Source: Desulfobacterales bacterium | Lineage (GTDB): Bacteria > Desulfobacterota > Desulfobacteria > Desulfobacterales > JAHDSC01 | Length of the DNA: 64,000 nt | Direction: 5' to 3' | Assembly (NCBI GenBank): GCA_018432925.1 | Contig: JAHDSC010000035.1 | Span: 1 to 64,000 of the forward strand | Shown: positions 10,301 to 20,246 of the stretch, in pieces | How the letters are laid out: each line of letters starts with the position of its first letter | Position numbering within the stretch: position 1 is the stretch's first letter | Program-made: the position numbers and the translations under genes | The notes under the pieces: model-generated | Databases searched by the model: none | What the model was told of the DNA's origin: nothing | What the model saw: the letters and a program-made list of their open reading frames with translations, nothing else

Positions 10301-10473
10301 TACTTCTGGAACGGAGCATTCAGGCCAAATTCTTAATTCCCATGGCTGTAAGCCTTGGTTTTGGGGTCCTCTTCGCGACCGGTATCACGCTTTTATTGAT
10401 ACCATGCGGATATATGATTCTGGAGGATATCAACAGCGGATACGATCGGATAAAAGCCGGGCTGTTTTTTTAA
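7345..10473 (+). CDS. RND family efflux transporter permease
   Basis: Inner-membrane proton-driven efflux pump of the AcrB superfamily, 1042 residues, the usual length. TM1 lies at about 12-30, followed by the porter motif VFPETSLDKISITIEYPGAS. The TM4 proton-relay motif GIVVDDAIVIGENIFR holds the paired aspartates. The second half repeats the layout (TM7 near the middle; MVGLAGVVVNDSLVLIDAAN toward the end). Divergence from AcrB suggests a branch with unknown substrate. It is the last gene of the operon with the outer-membrane factor and adaptor. A long minus-strand open frame opposite its first half is a codon-bias shadow. Confidence 0.95.
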   Translation: MKHVIAWFAENHVAANLLMIFLLLGGILTGLGIKLEVFPETSLDKISITIEYPGASPAEVEEGAIRRVEEKIAGLAGIKRIDSIAREGLGTVMVEVIKDWDLKTLLDEVKAEVDRIVTFPEEAEKPVIREVTQQIQVINIAVYGDAPESTIKHLAERLKDDITNLPGITLADIFGVRNGEVHIEISEETLRRYGITLEQVAEIVKKASLDLPAGSVKTAGGEILLRTKGRRYFAEDYRDVAVITRSDGSRVTLGQIAWLIDGFEDVDLFARFQGKPAALIQVFRVADQNSLHVADTVKDYIKKIRSGLPEGIDIAFFSDMSGILRSRIDLLLKNMAMGLLLVGGLLGLFLNLRLAFWVMLGIPVSFMAALMGLPRFGISINMISLFAFIMVLGIVVDDAIVIGENIFRKQEQGLSPMKAAVEGTLEVGRPVVFSVLTTMAAFWPLLLGGGTMGKIMWNLPIVVILVLLGSLIESLFILPAHLARKKYSVFTRSSKDGNRLARWMEWVIHGPYAALIDLGVRWRYATVALGVAVLLLTLGVWKGGLIKFTFFPKVEGDVLQCYVTMPAGTSADRTAEIVRRLEETARRTLEQADRKRSKDTVPLFEHSIALIGAHMGGHNDAGDSGGHLGQVMIQLIGEEERNIGATELTGLWRNNVGVIPDVESITFKSDLHSAGNAIEVHLSLEDHQDLPAAANELKRELEDYPGVFDVGDSFLPGKKEMQLKLKPVAQSLGLSLNDLARQVRHAFYGAEALRLQRDKDEIKVMVRYPESERKSLQYLEEMRIRTQDGSEVPFGQVAQVKMEQGYSSIQRAQRLRVIKVTADVDETVTNANEVRLMLTKRFLPHLKSLYPGLRYTIEGEGKEQKDSLNDMLKGFIMALFCIYALLAIPFRSFSQPLIVMSAIPFGLVGAVAGHLIMGFNLSIISLFGMVGLAGVVVNDSLVLIDAANRFRREGANAHDAVTRAAAKRFRAIILTSLTTFAGLTPILLERSIQAKFLIPMAVSLGFGVLFATGITLLLIPCGYMILEDINSGYDRIKAGLFF

Positions 10474-10547
10474 TTCCGAGTCTTCTCTCGCTGTTTTTGG
10501 CTTTGTATCCGTCATTTTATTGTTCTTATTCATATTATTTCGCCCGG

Positions 10548-10668
10548 CCGTTTCAGCCTGCGGTTCTGAATTCTGGCATACCAATGATGTTTGGGAATTT
10601 CCGCTTTCGATTCAACGCCGGAACGCCGGAAGCCGATAGGCTCCATTCCGTTGGGAGTTCATGAAAAC
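10548..10668 (+). repeat. Possible decayed copy of the ~140-bp hairpin repeat
   Basis: Resembles the six clearer copies in its 5' half (GTTTCAG, then CGGTTCTGAATTCTGG against the family CGGGTCTGATTTCTGTG) and has a 3' end with GGGAGTTCATGAAAAC. It is shorter and poorly conserved in the middle. It lies upstream of and in sense with the YqeY gene, as most copies do relative to their neighbours. Low confidence. Confidence 0.25.
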
Positions 10669-10720
10669 GAAAGGATCGGGCAACGGAAGAAACTTTCTCA
10701 TCTTAAAGGGAGACCCAAGA

Positions 10721-11119
10721 ATGAAACTTCAGGAGACAATCAAAAAAGACCTGGTATCGGCTATGAAAGCCAGGGATGAAGAAAAAAAAGCCGCGCTTCG
10801 AGTAATTTTAGGAGAGTTTGGAAGATCTGATACAAAAGAGCTATCAGATGACGAGGTCGTAAAGGTTTTGAGAAAATTAATGAAATCCGAAAAAGAAGTC
10901 TTGGAAAAAAAAGGTGCGGAAAGGGATTCCGAATTTCTTAAAATCATCGAAAGCTATTTGCCCGGGATGGCATCGGAGGAGGAGATCATCGCTTGGATTA
11001 ATGAACATATCGATTTTTCTCGATTTAAAAATAAAATGCAGGCAATGGGTTCGATCATGAAGCATTTCGGATCAATGGCCGATGGCGATACGGTAAAACA
11101 GATTCTGCAGAAACTTTGA
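10721..11119 (+). CDS. GatB/YqeY family protein
   Basis: 132-residue cytoplasmic protein of the YqeY family, related to the tRNA-binding tail of the GatB amidotransferase subunit; its exact role is unsettled. Recognisable by the N-terminal KLQETIKKDLVSAMKARDEEK segment, the ALRVILGEF helix and the C-terminal MGSIMKHFGSMADGDTVKQI. The ATG at 10721 follows AAAGGGAG. The open frame runs 20 codons further upstream without a better ribosome site. Usually this gene sits near rpsU or dnaG, which are not here. Confidence 0.9.
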   Translation: MKLQETIKKDLVSAMKARDEEKKAALRVILGEFGRSDTKELSDDEVVKVLRKLMKSEKEVLEKKGAERDSEFLKIIESYLPGMASEEEIIAWINEHIDFSRFKNKMQAMGSIMKHFGSMADGDTVKQILQKL

Positions 11120-11320
11120 TATTTCGCCATTTTTTTATCGAGAGAGACCGATCCTCATTAAACGAACGTCATGGGAGCGTTTTTATGGAAGGAATGAATC
11201 GCCGGCAGGTTACAACGAGCGGGAACCCCGCACGCAGGCCTGAATTCGATTCAAAAAAAGATCGATGAATGCCCTCGGACGCGGAAGATACCTGCCGGTC
11301 CATTGATAACCACTAAAATG

Positions 11321-11803
11321 CTATCCTCTCAACTTTTTTGCCAGTTCCGCAACCCTCCGGCCAAGTTTTTCTCCATTCATTTTCGCGTGATTCTCCGGAG
11401 CGCCGGTACAGGCCACGCCGTAATGTCCGGTTGCCGACATGGGATCGCCTGCGATCACCATGCCGTAAATCATCAGGGCCTGGATAATGGACATCATGGT
11501 TGTTTCTTTCCCCCCGGATGGATCCGCCGAGGTTGCAAACGCTGCTCCAACCTTTCCTTCCATTTTGTTCCTTACCCTCACGAATTGATCAAAAACCTTT
11601 TTCAGTGCGGCGGCCATCCCGCCGAAATATACCGGAGAGCCGGCAATGATGCCGTCAGCGGATACAAAATCATCCTCCTCCACCTCATCGGTGCTTTTCA
11701 AAATCGCATTTACGCCTTCAACGGATTCAACGCCTCCGGCAATCGCTTCCGCCAGCTTACGGGTATTTCCGGTTTGAGAATAATAAAGAACCAAGATCTG
11801 CAT
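11321..11803 (-). CDS. Flavodoxin/WrbA-like flavoprotein
   Basis: 160-residue predicted FMN-binding protein. The phosphate loop YYSQTGNTRKLAEAI is at the N terminus, and ADGIIAGSPVYFGGMAAALK (about residues 50-69) fits the WrbA/NADPH-dependent FMN reductase group. This suggests a quinone or electron-transfer role, but the substrate is not visible. It is a lone minus-strand gene between plus-strand neighbours. Confidence 0.88.
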   Translation of the reverse strand: MQILVLYYSQTGNTRKLAEAIAGGVESVEGVNAILKSTDEVEEDDFVSADGIIAGSPVYFGGMAAALKKVFDQFVRVRNKMEGKVGAAFATSADPSGGKETTMMSIIQALMIYGMVIAGDPMSATGHYGVACTGAPENHAKMNGEKLGRRVAELAKKLRG

Positions 11804-12560
11804 TTCGGGCCTCCATGGTGGTATGATTTTACTCGGGTTTCGAACCTCTAATTTCTCTGGGGTACGGATTGAACCGTGGGTCGAATAAAATTTTTCGAGG
11901 CAAAATCATGATGTCGAGCCGTTCATCGGCACTCGATTCCAAACGCCTCGGCCCGGCACACAGGCGGTGTTGTAGATACCTGAAACATTTTTGTTTTGCC
12001 TGACCGTCCGTGTCAAAATCGTGTGGGCCGCTGTCGAAGTCTTTAGGAAAATGTTTTGTCTCCTAAAAAATTTTATTCGACGCCGGTTTGTAACGTTTCA
12101 CTGTTAAAAAGGTGCGAAACCCGGAGCTTGATTTTTTTTATTCTTACCTCAAGGTTATGCATATATCAAGAGGCACTTGGACATGGTCCACATGCCTTTC
12201 CTTTTCCGGAGATCGGTGCCTGATTTTGGGATGGGGTTCGGAAAGAAAAGCGAGTGATAGGGGCAAGTGGAGGTAACGGGAACCGGCACGGACGGTAACA
12301 ATTTCCGATTGTTGCCGCGGGCGGCGTGTTTCCGGTTTGCCGATTAAAGATAAAGGCTTTTTTGCCCGATAACATAAAGAAGAAAAACTTTTCGTGTAAA
12401 AGTTCCATTCCGATGTGGCAATTTTTTTCAATAAGGAATGGGGATTGCAGCCGAAAAAAGATGAAAATCCGGAAAACATCCCCTTTATTCCCGGAGAGGG
12501 ATGGATGGCCGAATGAATAGGCTGCCCGGGATAAACGGCGGGCGAAGAGGTCCTGAAAAT
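11804..12560. other. Gene-poor region
   Basis: About 750 bases in which I support no gene. Open frames on both strands lack family resemblance and ribosome sites. It contains the second copy of the 38-bp repeat. The rest, including T- and A-rich runs near 12130, is unassigned. Confidence 0.5.
12084..12121 (+). repeat. 38-bp repeat, copy 2
   Basis: Pairs with 4240-4277 (34 of 38 positions identical). It is followed about 15 bases later by a T-rich run. No third copy was seen in intergenic DNA here. Confidence 0.6.
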
Positions 12561-12836
12561 ATGTCCAAACTTGCTGGTATCGGTTTATTTTTATGCGGCG
12601 GTGCGCTTGTTTTGCTCCTTTTCCAAGCGATATCTTCTTTAATGAAAATTGAGATCTCTTATGAGAATTTAAGTCTTGTCGATTGCTTCGGAGCGGATTC
12701 TTTCGCATGGCTGGAAGGGCTCTCGTGGTTCGGCATGGAGAAAATTCTAAATCATATGGTTACCATGCCTTTATTTGTTTTGTTGCTTTGTGTCGGAATT
12801 TTTTTTCTGGTTCTGAGTGGTTTTGTGAAGAAATAA
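12561..12836 (+). CDS. Small two-TM membrane protein, function unknown
   Basis: 91-residue hypothetical protein. Starting at the ATG at 12561 (AGAGG about ten bases upstream) it begins MSKLAGIGLF. Two strongly hydrophobic segments, about residues 4-25 and 65-87, flank a polar loop of about 40 residues with one cysteine; the tail is short and basic (KK). I do not recognise the family. It stands alone upstream of uvrA, separated by 600 bases. An upstream in-frame ATG at 12501 would add 20 residues. Confidence 0.55.
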   Translation: MSKLAGIGLFLCGGALVLLLFQAISSLMKIEISYENLSLVDCFGADSFAWLEGLSWFGMEKILNHMVTMPLFVLLLCVGIFFLVLSGFVKK

Positions 12837-13279
12837 TCCGCAGTGAAACTTTATCTCTATGCGTCCGGCCGACAACCTTTCACAGACAAAGGAAGTGCGT
12901 CCCGCAGTTTGCCTGATGATTGTCACCGAGTGAATTCCTTCGAACAAATGGATTGTTTGCCCGATCCGAATCCATTGAAAATTTCAAGCCCGACCTCCAT
13001 GACTCATCCAGCCAATTCTTCCGGCCGGATATGCCTGAATTACGAATGGGCACATCCTGAAATCGAACCGGAAAGATAATCTCCGCTGAAAATAGCGAAC
13101 AGAAATCCTTTTTAATCTCGATTTTGTCCCATCCGGTCGAAGCGGATGGTTCGAATTTTAAAATTTCCTCATCATCCACAATTTTACGAAGCATCCCGTC
13201 ATTTCGTTTCCCGTGTTTCGGACAGGTCGTTGAACCGTTCTCTCAATTATTTTTCATAATAAAATCAGGCAGCTGTGGA

Positions 13280-13308
13280 TTGAAACGATTCGATCGCTTT
13301 TATATTTT
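13280..13308 (+). promoter_or_regulatory. Candidate sigma-70 promoter for uvrA
   Basis: TTGAAA at 13280-13285 and TATTTT at 13303-13308 with a 17-base spacer, about 140 bases before the uvrA start. Prediction from sequence only. Confidence 0.4.
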
Positions 13309-13325
13309 CAGAGGATCTTTCCGTC

Positions 13326-13342
13326 AAAAGCGCGGCGCTTTT
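13326..13342 (+). terminator. Small T-tailed hairpin in the uvrA leader
   Basis: AAAAGC pairs with GCTTTT around a GCGGC loop, followed by further Ts. It sits just after the candidate promoter, so it might act as an attenuator, or the promoter or hairpin call may be wrong. Confidence 0.25.
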
Positions 13343-13447
13343 TTTCGTTGCCACCCCCTTTCGGGCTTTATATGATATGATGAACCGGATATCGAAGGGG
13401 CAAACCGATTAGGAAATTTCAAAATTATTTTTTAGCGGTAATGAAGA

Positions 13448-16400
13448 ATGATGAAGAACCAGGCTATCGTAATCAAGGGGGCCAGGCAGAATAATCTTAA
13501 AAACCTGGATCTTGAAATTCCCTTAAACCGGATGACCGTGGTCACCGGTGTAAGCGGTTCGGGAAAGTCATCACTGGCATTTGAAACGCTTTATGCCGAG
13601 GGCCAGCGCCGGTATATCGAAACATTCTCCCCGTATGCCCGTCAATTCATGGAACGAATGGACCGTCCCCGGGTCGATAAAATCGAAGGGATTCCGCCGG
13701 CCATTGCCATTGATCGCAAGGAACCGGTTCGTACTTCCCGCTCGACCGTAGGCACGATGACCGAGATCACGGATTATGTGAAACTTCTTTATCCGCGTCT
13801 CGGGCAATTGCATTGCAGACAATGCGGAAAACCGGTTATCCCCGCGACGCCGGATCGAGTGTGGAATGTTTTGAAGGATTTTCCGTCCGGAACCGAGTTG
13901 GTCATCACCTTTCCTTTTCCCACACGCGGTTTTTCCACCCTCCAGTTGAAAGCATATCTGGCACGAATGGGTTTTGATCGTCAGTTTTCATACCATCACA
14001 TTCATTCGTTGGACGGTTTGGACATTGAAGGAATTGCCGAAGAAATTCAGGTAGTGGCGGACCGGGTGATGTTTCGGCAACAGGATCGAAAGCGGGTGGT
14101 GGATTCCATCGAGCAGGCATTTTATTTCGGAAACGGACGGTTGGATGTATGGATTCCGCCGGACCGGCATATCGCTTTCAGTAAGGCCCTTGAATGCGCG
14201 GACTGCCGAATTCATTACAGACCGCCGCAACCGAATCTTTTTTCTTTCAACAGCCCTGTCGGAGCCTGTGAAACCTGCCGGGGGTTTGGAAGAATAATTG
14301 ATATGGATCCGGATTTGATCATTCCGGATTCCGAACGTTCTCTCGAAGAAGGAGCGATCAAACCATGGGGAGGGCCGAAGGAACAAAGGGTCGAATATAC
14401 CGACCTGATTGCCTTTTGCCGGAGAAACAAAATTCCGACGGATTTGCCTTTTCGGCGGCTGGCAGAGGATCAGAAGAAGGCGATTATCGATGGTACCGAC
14501 GACTATTATGGGATACGCGGCTTTTTCCGGTGGCTTGAATCCAAAACCTATAAAATGCACGTTCGGGTCTACCTGTCGCGGTACCGAACCTACCGCATTT
14601 GCCCGGATTGCAGGGGTACGCGGTTTCGGGAGGATACGCTGCTTTATCGATTGATCGGGCTCAACATCGCCGAAATCTATGCGTTGAATGTGAATCAGGC
14701 GCTTGATTTTTTTCAGACGTTCGATGCAAAAAGCTCAGTGGTAGCTATCGATGAGGCCGGCCAGGTTGTCTTGAAAGAGGTCCGCAGCCGTCTCGCCTAT
14801 CTCCGGGATGTCGGGTTGGGCTATTTAACACTGGACCGGCAGTCCCGGACACTTTCCGGCGGAGAGGTACAACGCGTGGCACTGGCTTCGGCCCTCGGTT
14901 CATCTCTGGTCAATACGCTCTATGTTCTGGATGAGCCCAGCATCGGTCTTCATCCGAGCGACACCCACCGTCTGATCCGAATTCTGAAAGGGCTTAAGGA
15001 ATTATCCAATACAATTGTTGTTGTGGAACACGATCCGGAGATCATCCGCGAAAGTGATTACATGCTGGATCTTGGACCCGGAGCCGGAGAGAACGGTGGA
15101 CAAGTGATGTACTTCGGACCCGTATCCGGTGTAAACGGCTCTCTGACCGGTCAATACCTGAAAGGTAGGCGTCGGATTTCCATACCCGATGAGCGCCGTA
15201 AACCCGAACGGTGGAACCGGCTGGTGATCGAGGCGGCTTCAGAGAATAATTTAAAGCAAATCGACGTTGAAATCCCCCTGGGTCTGTTTGTCTGCCTGGC
15301 AGGTGTATCCGGCTCGGGAAAATCCACCCTGGCCGAAGAGATCCTCTACAAAACCGTCAAATGGGCCAAAGGAGACCCACAGGGCAGACCGGGCACTCAC
15401 AAAACCGTCAAAGGGCTTGAAAAAATCTCCGATGCGGTGCTGGTTGATCAGAAACCTGTCGGACGAACACCCAGAGGCAACCCCTTGACTTATACCCAGG
15501 CCATGGGTCCCGTTCGTTGTCTGCTGGCCGATACCGCCGCGGCAAAAGCAAACGGTTTCGGGCCCGGTTATTTTTCTTTTAATGTGGCTGGCGGACGATG
15601 CGAAACCTGCCGGGGCGAGGGATTTGAAAAAGTAGAAATGCAGTTTCTTTCCGATGTTTTCATCACCTGCCCGGATTGCAACGGCAAGCGTTTTAAAAAA
15701 GAGGCATTGGAAATTCGACTGAACGGAAGGAATATCCATGACATCCTTTCGATGACGGTCGATCAGGCATTGTCATTTTTTACGGATCATCAAAATATTT
15801 ATACTCTCTTAGTCCCTCTGCGCGATGTCGGTCTCGGTTATATCCGGCTCGGTCAGCCGATCAATACGCTTTCAGGAGGAGAGGCTCAGCGCCTCAAGCT
15901 GTCGAGATATCTGAAAACCGTGGATGGGAAGAAGCGGCTTTTTATTTTTGATGAACCGACCACCGGGCTTCATTTCGATGATATCGCAAAGCTCCTGGCT
16001 GCATTGCAACGCCTTGTTGATGGCGGCAATACGGTGCTGGTGATCGAACACAACATGGATGTGCTGAAGACCGCGGACTGGGTGATTGAGCTGGGTCCCG
16101 AGGGGGGAGAGGCAGGCGGCCGACTCGTTGTTGCGGGTCCGCCGGAAAAGGTGGCAAAACATCGGGGCTCTCCCACCGGCCGGTTTTTAAAGACCTGCCT
16201 GGCCGGCCACGACCGGTTGCGCGCGCAAACGACGCAGTCCTCCGGTGTTTCCGAACCACTTCTACCTTATTCCAACGCCATTTCCATTGTGGGGGCCAGA
16301 GAACATAACCTTGGGAACATAAGCCTTTCGATTCCACGAAATGAACTGGTGGTGCTCACGGGCGTTTCCGGTTCAGGTAAATCCAGTTTGGCCTTTGATG

Positions 16401-18778
16401 TCCTGTTTGCCGAGGGGCAGCGCCGCTATCTGGAAAGTTTGGCCCCCTATATTCGACAATATATGAGAGTGCTGGAACGACCCGAGGTGGATCACGTATC
16501 CGGGCTTCCCCCGACGGTTGCGATCGAGCAACGGATCAGCCGTGCCGGTCGGCGCTCGACCGTAGCCACGCTTACCGAAATTTACCATTTTCTCAGGCTG
16601 TTATACAGCAAGATCGGAACTTCGTACTGTCCGATCTGCGGACGCAGGCTGACAGCCCTGAGCCGCGCTGCAATCGTGGAACGGATTCTGCGGCGTTACG
16701 GTGAGAATGACGTTCTGATCCTGGCTCCGAAAGTGTTCGCGCGGAAAGGCTTTCACAAAGATATTTTTTCCCAGGCACTTCGCAAGGGTTATGATGAAGC
16801 TCGAATTGACGGGGATTTCATGGCCATTTCAAAGGGTATGGCCTTAAGTCGATACCATGAGCACACCATTGAGATCGTTGTGGGGCGGCTGCCGGCAAAA
16901 AGCTCGGAAACCCCTTCGGCATTGCTTGAAAATGCCCTTAAAGAAGGACACGGGGCTCTTATTGTCATGGATAAACAAAGCAAGGAGGAGGAAATCTTCA
17001 GCCTGAAAGGTGTCTGTCCATTCTGCGGAGTTGGATCGGCGAATCCGGATCCGAGGTTGTTTTCCTTCAACAGCAAGCAGGGGGCATGCAGCATGTGCGG
17101 AGGACTCGGAGAAATCGATGATGCCATCCATTCCGGCGAAGAGGGAAAAAATGAAACCCGGGTATGCGAGGCGTGCGGCGGAAGCAGGCTCAGACCCGAA
17201 GCCCTCTCCGTCAAGATCGACGATTATTCCATTTGGGACCTGGTGAAGCAACCGGCTGATCAGGCTCAGAGGATACTCGAATCCTTTTCGTTGGATCGCC
17301 GGGTTACTCCGGTAGCCGAGCCGATATTGGCGGAGATTTTTTCGCGGATTTCCCTTCTGAACCGGCTCGGTTTATCATATCTTTCCCTGGGCCGGAGCGG
17401 TGATACGCTCTCCGGCGGCGAGGCCCAGAGGGTGAGACTGGCCGCACAGCTCGGATCGAATCTGACCGGTGTCTGCTATATTCTGGATGAACCGACCATC
17501 GGTCTCCATCCCAGGGACAACCGGATTCTTCTGGAGGCGATCAAAGCCCTCAGGGATCGAGGAAACACGGCGCTGGTCGTAGAACATGATGAAGAGACCA
17601 TTCGTGAGGCAGACACGATTATCGATCTGGGTCCCGGTGCGGGCCGGGAAGGGGGGAGGGTGGTTGCATCCGGAAAGCTCCGAGATTTGAAAAAAGTATC
17701 CGAGTCGGTCACAGGGGCATTTATTGATGGACGCCCTCACCGAATTACCTCGCGTTTGAGACCTTACAAGAGCCTCCCCAGCATTCGGATTCGAGGCGCT
17801 TCCCAACACAATCTGAAGGGAATTGATGTGAATTTTCCGATGGGAACCCTGATATGTCTGACGGGAGTTTCCGGTTCCGGCAAATCCACCCTTCTCAAGG
17901 AAACCCTGTATAAGGGGGTTCGCAATCGACTTTTGAACCAGTTCCATCCGTCCGGGCGGTGCAAAAGCATAGAGGGTTGGGAGGCTCTTGAACGAATCCT
18001 GGAAGTGGATCACAGCCCGATCGGGCGCACCCCTCGCTCTATTCCTGCCTCTTACATCGGATTTCTGGCGGACATTCGGAAGCTGTTCGCAATGACGCCC
18101 GAAGCCAGAGCCCGGGGATACAAGCCGGGCCGGTTTTCGTTCAACGTGGCGGGAGGGCGTTGTGAGGCATGCAAAGGACACGGAAGCTTAAAAACCTCCA
18201 TGAGCTTTCTTCCCGATGTATACATCCACTGTGAGGTTTGCGACGGCAGGCGGTTTAACCGGGAGACTTTGGATGTCAGGTACAAGCACAAGAACATGGC
18301 AGAAGTCCTGGAACTCACTTTTGAGGAGGCGGTGGATTTTTTTTCCCCCGTTCCTTCCATCCGGCGATGCGTTCAATTTGTATGCGATATCGGACTGGGT
18401 TATTTACGCTTGGGACAGCCCAGTCCGACGTTATCGGGTGGCGAGGCCCAGCGGATCAAGCTGGCCGAGGAACTGGTCAAAACTTCCAAAGGAAAGGCGT
18501 TGATTATTTTGGATGAACCGACTACCGGTCTGCATCTGTATGATATTCAGAAGCTTATTCAGGTTCTTCAGGCACTGGTGGAGGACGGAAAAACAGTGGC
18601 CGTTATTGAGCACAATATGGAGATGATCAAGGAGGCCGATTATATTATTGATCTGGGACCCGAAGGCGGGGATGCGGGTGGGAGTGTTGTTGCATGCGGA
18701 TCACCTGAGGAACTGATCCTGGAGTCGAAAAAGTCTCACACCGCGGAATATCTCAGAAAATATCTTCAGGCAGGTTAG
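13448..18778 (+). CDS. uvrA: Double-length excinuclease ABC subunit A (tandem UvrA)
   Basis: DNA-damage recognition ATPase of nucleotide excision repair. At 1776 residues it is nearly twice the usual UvrA (about 940), because two complete UvrA units are fused. Four Walker A motifs GVSGSGKS occur near residues 34, 618, 971 and 1473, and four LSGGE signatures near 467, 807, 1320 and 1661. Each unit carries its own CxxC zinc-binding pairs (for example [32 protein letters not shown]). The halves join near residues 910-950 and have diverged. Double-length UvrA is known in Chlamydiae. Since UvrA normally dimerises, one chain may form a pseudo-dimer (inference). No uvrB or uvrC in the window. The ribosome site is weak; a second ATG follows at once. 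Confidence 0.95.
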   Translation: MMKNQAIVIKGARQNNLKNLDLEIPLNRMTVVTGVSGSGKSSLAFETLYAEGQRRYIETFSPYARQFMERMDRPRVDKIEGIPPAIAIDRKEPVRTSRSTVGTMTEITDYVKLLYPRLGQLHCRQCGKPVIPATPDRVWNVLKDFPSGTELVITFPFPTRGFSTLQLKAYLARMGFDRQFSYHHIHSLDGLDIEGIAEEIQVVADRVMFRQQDRKRVVDSIEQAFYFGNGRLDVWIPPDRHIAFSKALECADCRIHYRPPQPNLFSFNSPVGACETCRGFGRIIDMDPDLIIPDSERSLEEGAIKPWGGPKEQRVEYTDLIAFCRRNKIPTDLPFRRLAEDQKKAIIDGTDDYYGIRGFFRWLESKTYKMHVRVYLSRYRTYRICPDCRGTRFREDTLLYRLIGLNIAEIYALNVNQALDFFQTFDAKSSVVAIDEAGQVVLKEVRSRLAYLRDVGLGYLTLDRQSRTLSGGEVQRVALASALGSSLVNTLYVLDEPSIGLHPSDTHRLIRILKGLKELSNTIVVVEHDPEIIRESDYMLDLGPGAGENGGQVMYFGPVSGVNGSLTGQYLKGRRRISIPDERRKPERWNRLVIEAASENNLKQIDVEIPLGLFVCLAGVSGSGKSTLAEEILYKTVKWAKGDPQGRPGTHKTVKGLEKISDAVLVDQKPVGRTPRGNPLTYTQAMGPVRCLLADTAAAKANGFGPGYFSFNVAGGRCETCRGEGFEKVEMQFLSDVFITCPDCNGKRFKKEALEIRLNGRNIHDILSMTVDQALSFFTDHQNIYTLLVPLRDVGLGYIRLGQPINTLSGGEAQRLKLSRYLKTVDGKKRLFIFDEPTTGLHFDDIAKLLAALQRLVDGGNTVLVIEHNMDVLKTADWVIELGPEGGEAGGRLVVAGPPEKVAKHRGSPTGRFLKTCLAGHDRLRAQTTQSSGVSEPLLPYSNAISIVGAREHNLGNISLSIPRNELVVLTGVSGSGKSSLAFDVLFAEGQRRYLESLAPYIRQYMRVLERPEVDHVSGLPPTVAIEQRISRAGRRSTVATLTEIYHFLRLLYSKIGTSYCPICGRRLTALSRAAIVERILRRYGENDVLILAPKVFARKGFHKDIFSQALRKGYDEARIDGDFMAISKGMALSRYHEHTIEIVVGRLPAKSSETPSALLENALKEGHGALIVMDKQSKEEEIFSLKGVCPFCGVGSANPDPRLFSFNSKQGACSMCGGLGEIDDAIHSGEEGKNETRVCEACGGSRLRPEALSVKIDDYSIWDLVKQPADQAQRILESFSLDRRVTPVAEPILAEIFSRISLLNRLGLSYLSLGRSGDTLSGGEAQRVRLAAQLGSNLTGVCYILDEPTIGLHPRDNRILLEAIKALRDRGNTALVVEHDEETIREADTIIDLGPGAGREGGRVVASGKLRDLKKVSESVTGAFIDGRPHRITSRLRPYKSLPSIRIRGASQHNLKGIDVNFPMGTLICLTGVSGSGKSTLLKETLYKGVRNRLLNQFHPSGRCKSIEGWEALERILEVDHSPIGRTPRSIPASYIGFLADIRKLFAMTPEARARGYKPGRFSFNVAGGRCEACKGHGSLKTSMSFLPDVYIHCEVCDGRRFNRETLDVRYKHKNMAEVLELTFEEAVDFFSPVPSIRRCVQFVCDIGLGYLRLGQPSPTLSGGEAQRIKLAEELVKTSKGKALIILDEPTTGLHLYDIQKLIQVLQALVEDGKTVAVIEHNMEMIKEADYIIDLGPEGGDAGGSVVACGSPEELILESKKSHTAEYLRKYLQAG

Positions 18779-18850
18779 ATCCGGGAGGAAACCGTCCTTG
18801 CGTCCAATTCCATTTCACCCCAAAGGCAAGACAAAAAAAGTATTTTTCGT

Positions 18851-19750
18851 ATGATGAAGCATTCACATCGGAGGCCCGATAGCACCCGAGATATCCGGGT
18901 GGCGTTTTTCTTGAATCTGGGTTTTACTCTTCTGGAAATCATCGGCGGTTTATGGACCAACAGCATGGCGATTTTTTCCGATGCACTGCATGATTTGGGA
19001 GACAGTTTTTCCCTGGGTTTATCATGGTATCTGGATAAGTATTCAAAAAAAGGAATGGATAAACATTACTCGTTCGGATATCGCCGGTTTTCGCTCATGG
19101 GGGCCTTTGCCAACGGGATCGTGATTATCGCAGGATCCCTGGTAATCCTTTCCGAAGCCGTTCCGAGACTCTTGCACCCGGAATCACCCAATGCAAAGGG
19201 GATGCTTTTTTTTGCGATTGCGGGAATTACCATTAACGGCCTTGCGGTATTGCGGTTGAAAGGAGGCAAATCATTCAACGTCAAAATGGTCGCCTGGCAC
19301 CTGCTGGAGGATGTGCTGGGCTGGTCGGCCATACTGATTGTGAGCATCATCCTGCTGTTTAAAGAAATTCCCGTTCTGGACTCGATTCTTTCCATATTGA
19401 TTACCCTTTATGTTTTATACAATGTGGCTCGGAATTTGAGGAAGACATCGGCTGTTTTTCTTCAAGCCGTTCCGGATGACATTGAAATCGGTTCAATCGA
19501 AAAAAAATTGCAGATGGTCGACGGTGTTCAATCGATCCACCATACGCAGATCTGGTCTTTGGATGGAGAGTATCATGTATTAAGCACACATGTCGTGGTT
19601 GATGAAAATTCGACCAAAGAAGAGGTGACTCAAATAAAATGTGAAATCAATGAATTGACAAGGCAATTGGGTTTTGAACATATCACGGTGGAAATTGAAT
19701 ATGAATATGAGGAATGCAGGATAAAAAAAGCGGAACCATCAGATGATTGA
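18851..19750 (+). CDS. Cation diffusion facilitator transporter
   Basis: Inner-membrane exporter of divalent metals (zinc, iron, cobalt or similar) by proton exchange, 299 residues. Six TM segments lie in the first 200 residues. Metal-site residues appear in TM2 (FSDALHDLGDS) and TM5 (HLLEDVLGW, the HxxxD pattern). The cytoplasmic C-terminal domain follows (VPDDIEIGSIEKKLQMVDGV). It lacks the long His loop of ZitB. It is 72 bp downstream of uvrA on the same strand and may be cotranscribed. The metal cannot be deduced. Confidence 0.92.
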   Translation: MMKHSHRRPDSTRDIRVAFFLNLGFTLLEIIGGLWTNSMAIFSDALHDLGDSFSLGLSWYLDKYSKKGMDKHYSFGYRRFSLMGAFANGIVIIAGSLVILSEAVPRLLHPESPNAKGMLFFAIAGITINGLAVLRLKGGKSFNVKMVAWHLLEDVLGWSAILIVSIILLFKEIPVLDSILSILITLYVLYNVARNLRKTSAVFLQAVPDDIEIGSIEKKLQMVDGVQSIHHTQIWSLDGEYHVLSTHVVVDENSTKEEVTQIKCEINELTRQLGFEHITVEIEYEYEECRIKKAEPSDD

Positions 19751-19921
19751 TAATGAACAACTCAAGTTCCGCTACAGTTATGAACAATGAAACACAGCAG
19801 GCCGTACACTGAATGAATTGGTACTCCGGAGAAGAAAGAGTGAGGAAATCGGAGCAACAAAAAAGGCGTTTTAAAGAATCGAGGAACCAACCCGGCCGCC
19901 GAATCGAAAACGCTTATCATC

Positions 19922-19950
19922 TTGACATGTCAGGTAAATTTTCTTATACC
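19922..19950 (+). promoter_or_regulatory. Candidate sigma-70 promoter upstream of the ferritin-like gene
   Basis: TTGACA at 19922-19927, a 17-base spacer, then TATACC at 19945-19950. It implies a leader of nearly 300 bases before the start at 20247, containing repeat 19984-20119 and a short hairpin. Confidence 0.5.
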
Positions 19951-19983
19951 ATAACAAGACCATCACCAATACTTGGATCGAAT

Positions 19984-20119
19984 AGAAGCGGTTTCAAAAT
20001 CCGCCGCGGTCCCAATTTGTGTGGGGAGGGACTTTAATCTTCAAACCATCGGTTTGTTCCAAGAGTTGAACGTTTCCTCCCTGCCTTGGCTCAAACCCGG
20101 TTCAAGGTTTCCAGGCCGC
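19984..20119 (+). repeat. ~140-bp hairpin repeat, copy 1
   Basis: Starts AGAAGCGGTTTCAAAATC and ends with AAACCCGG...GGTTTCC, near-inverse sequences. Internal arms GGGGAGG (20023-20029) and CCTCCC (20076-20081) can pair, and CAAACC/GGTTTG forms a tip hairpin around ATC. Clearly related to copies at 21200, 42733 (minus), 50417, 53034 and 60892. It lies in the presumed leader of the ferritin-like gene, in sense. Confidence 0.75.
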
Positions 20120-20152
20120 TTCCAGTCGTTACGTGAAAGAACTTTCCTTTCC

Positions 20153-20172
20153 GCAGGGCTTTATAACCCTGC
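20153..20172 (+). other. Short hairpin in the ferritin-like gene leader
   Basis: GCAGGG pairs with CCCTGC across an eight-base AT-rich loop. There is no T-tail, so it is not a standard terminator. Function unknown. Confidence 0.35.
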
Positions 20173-20246
20173 CGCCTTCATCACCGAAACCTGATTTTTG
20201 ATCAACGGATTGATTTCTCCATCCAACCGCAAACAGGAGGCTTACC

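Larger units (their letters stand above)
12837..13447. other. Gene-free region upstream of uvrA
   Basis: About 610 bases with no gene I can support. Toward its end it holds a promoter-like pair (13280-13308) and a small T-tailed hairpin (13326-13342). The rest shows no clear structure. Confidence 0.5.
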
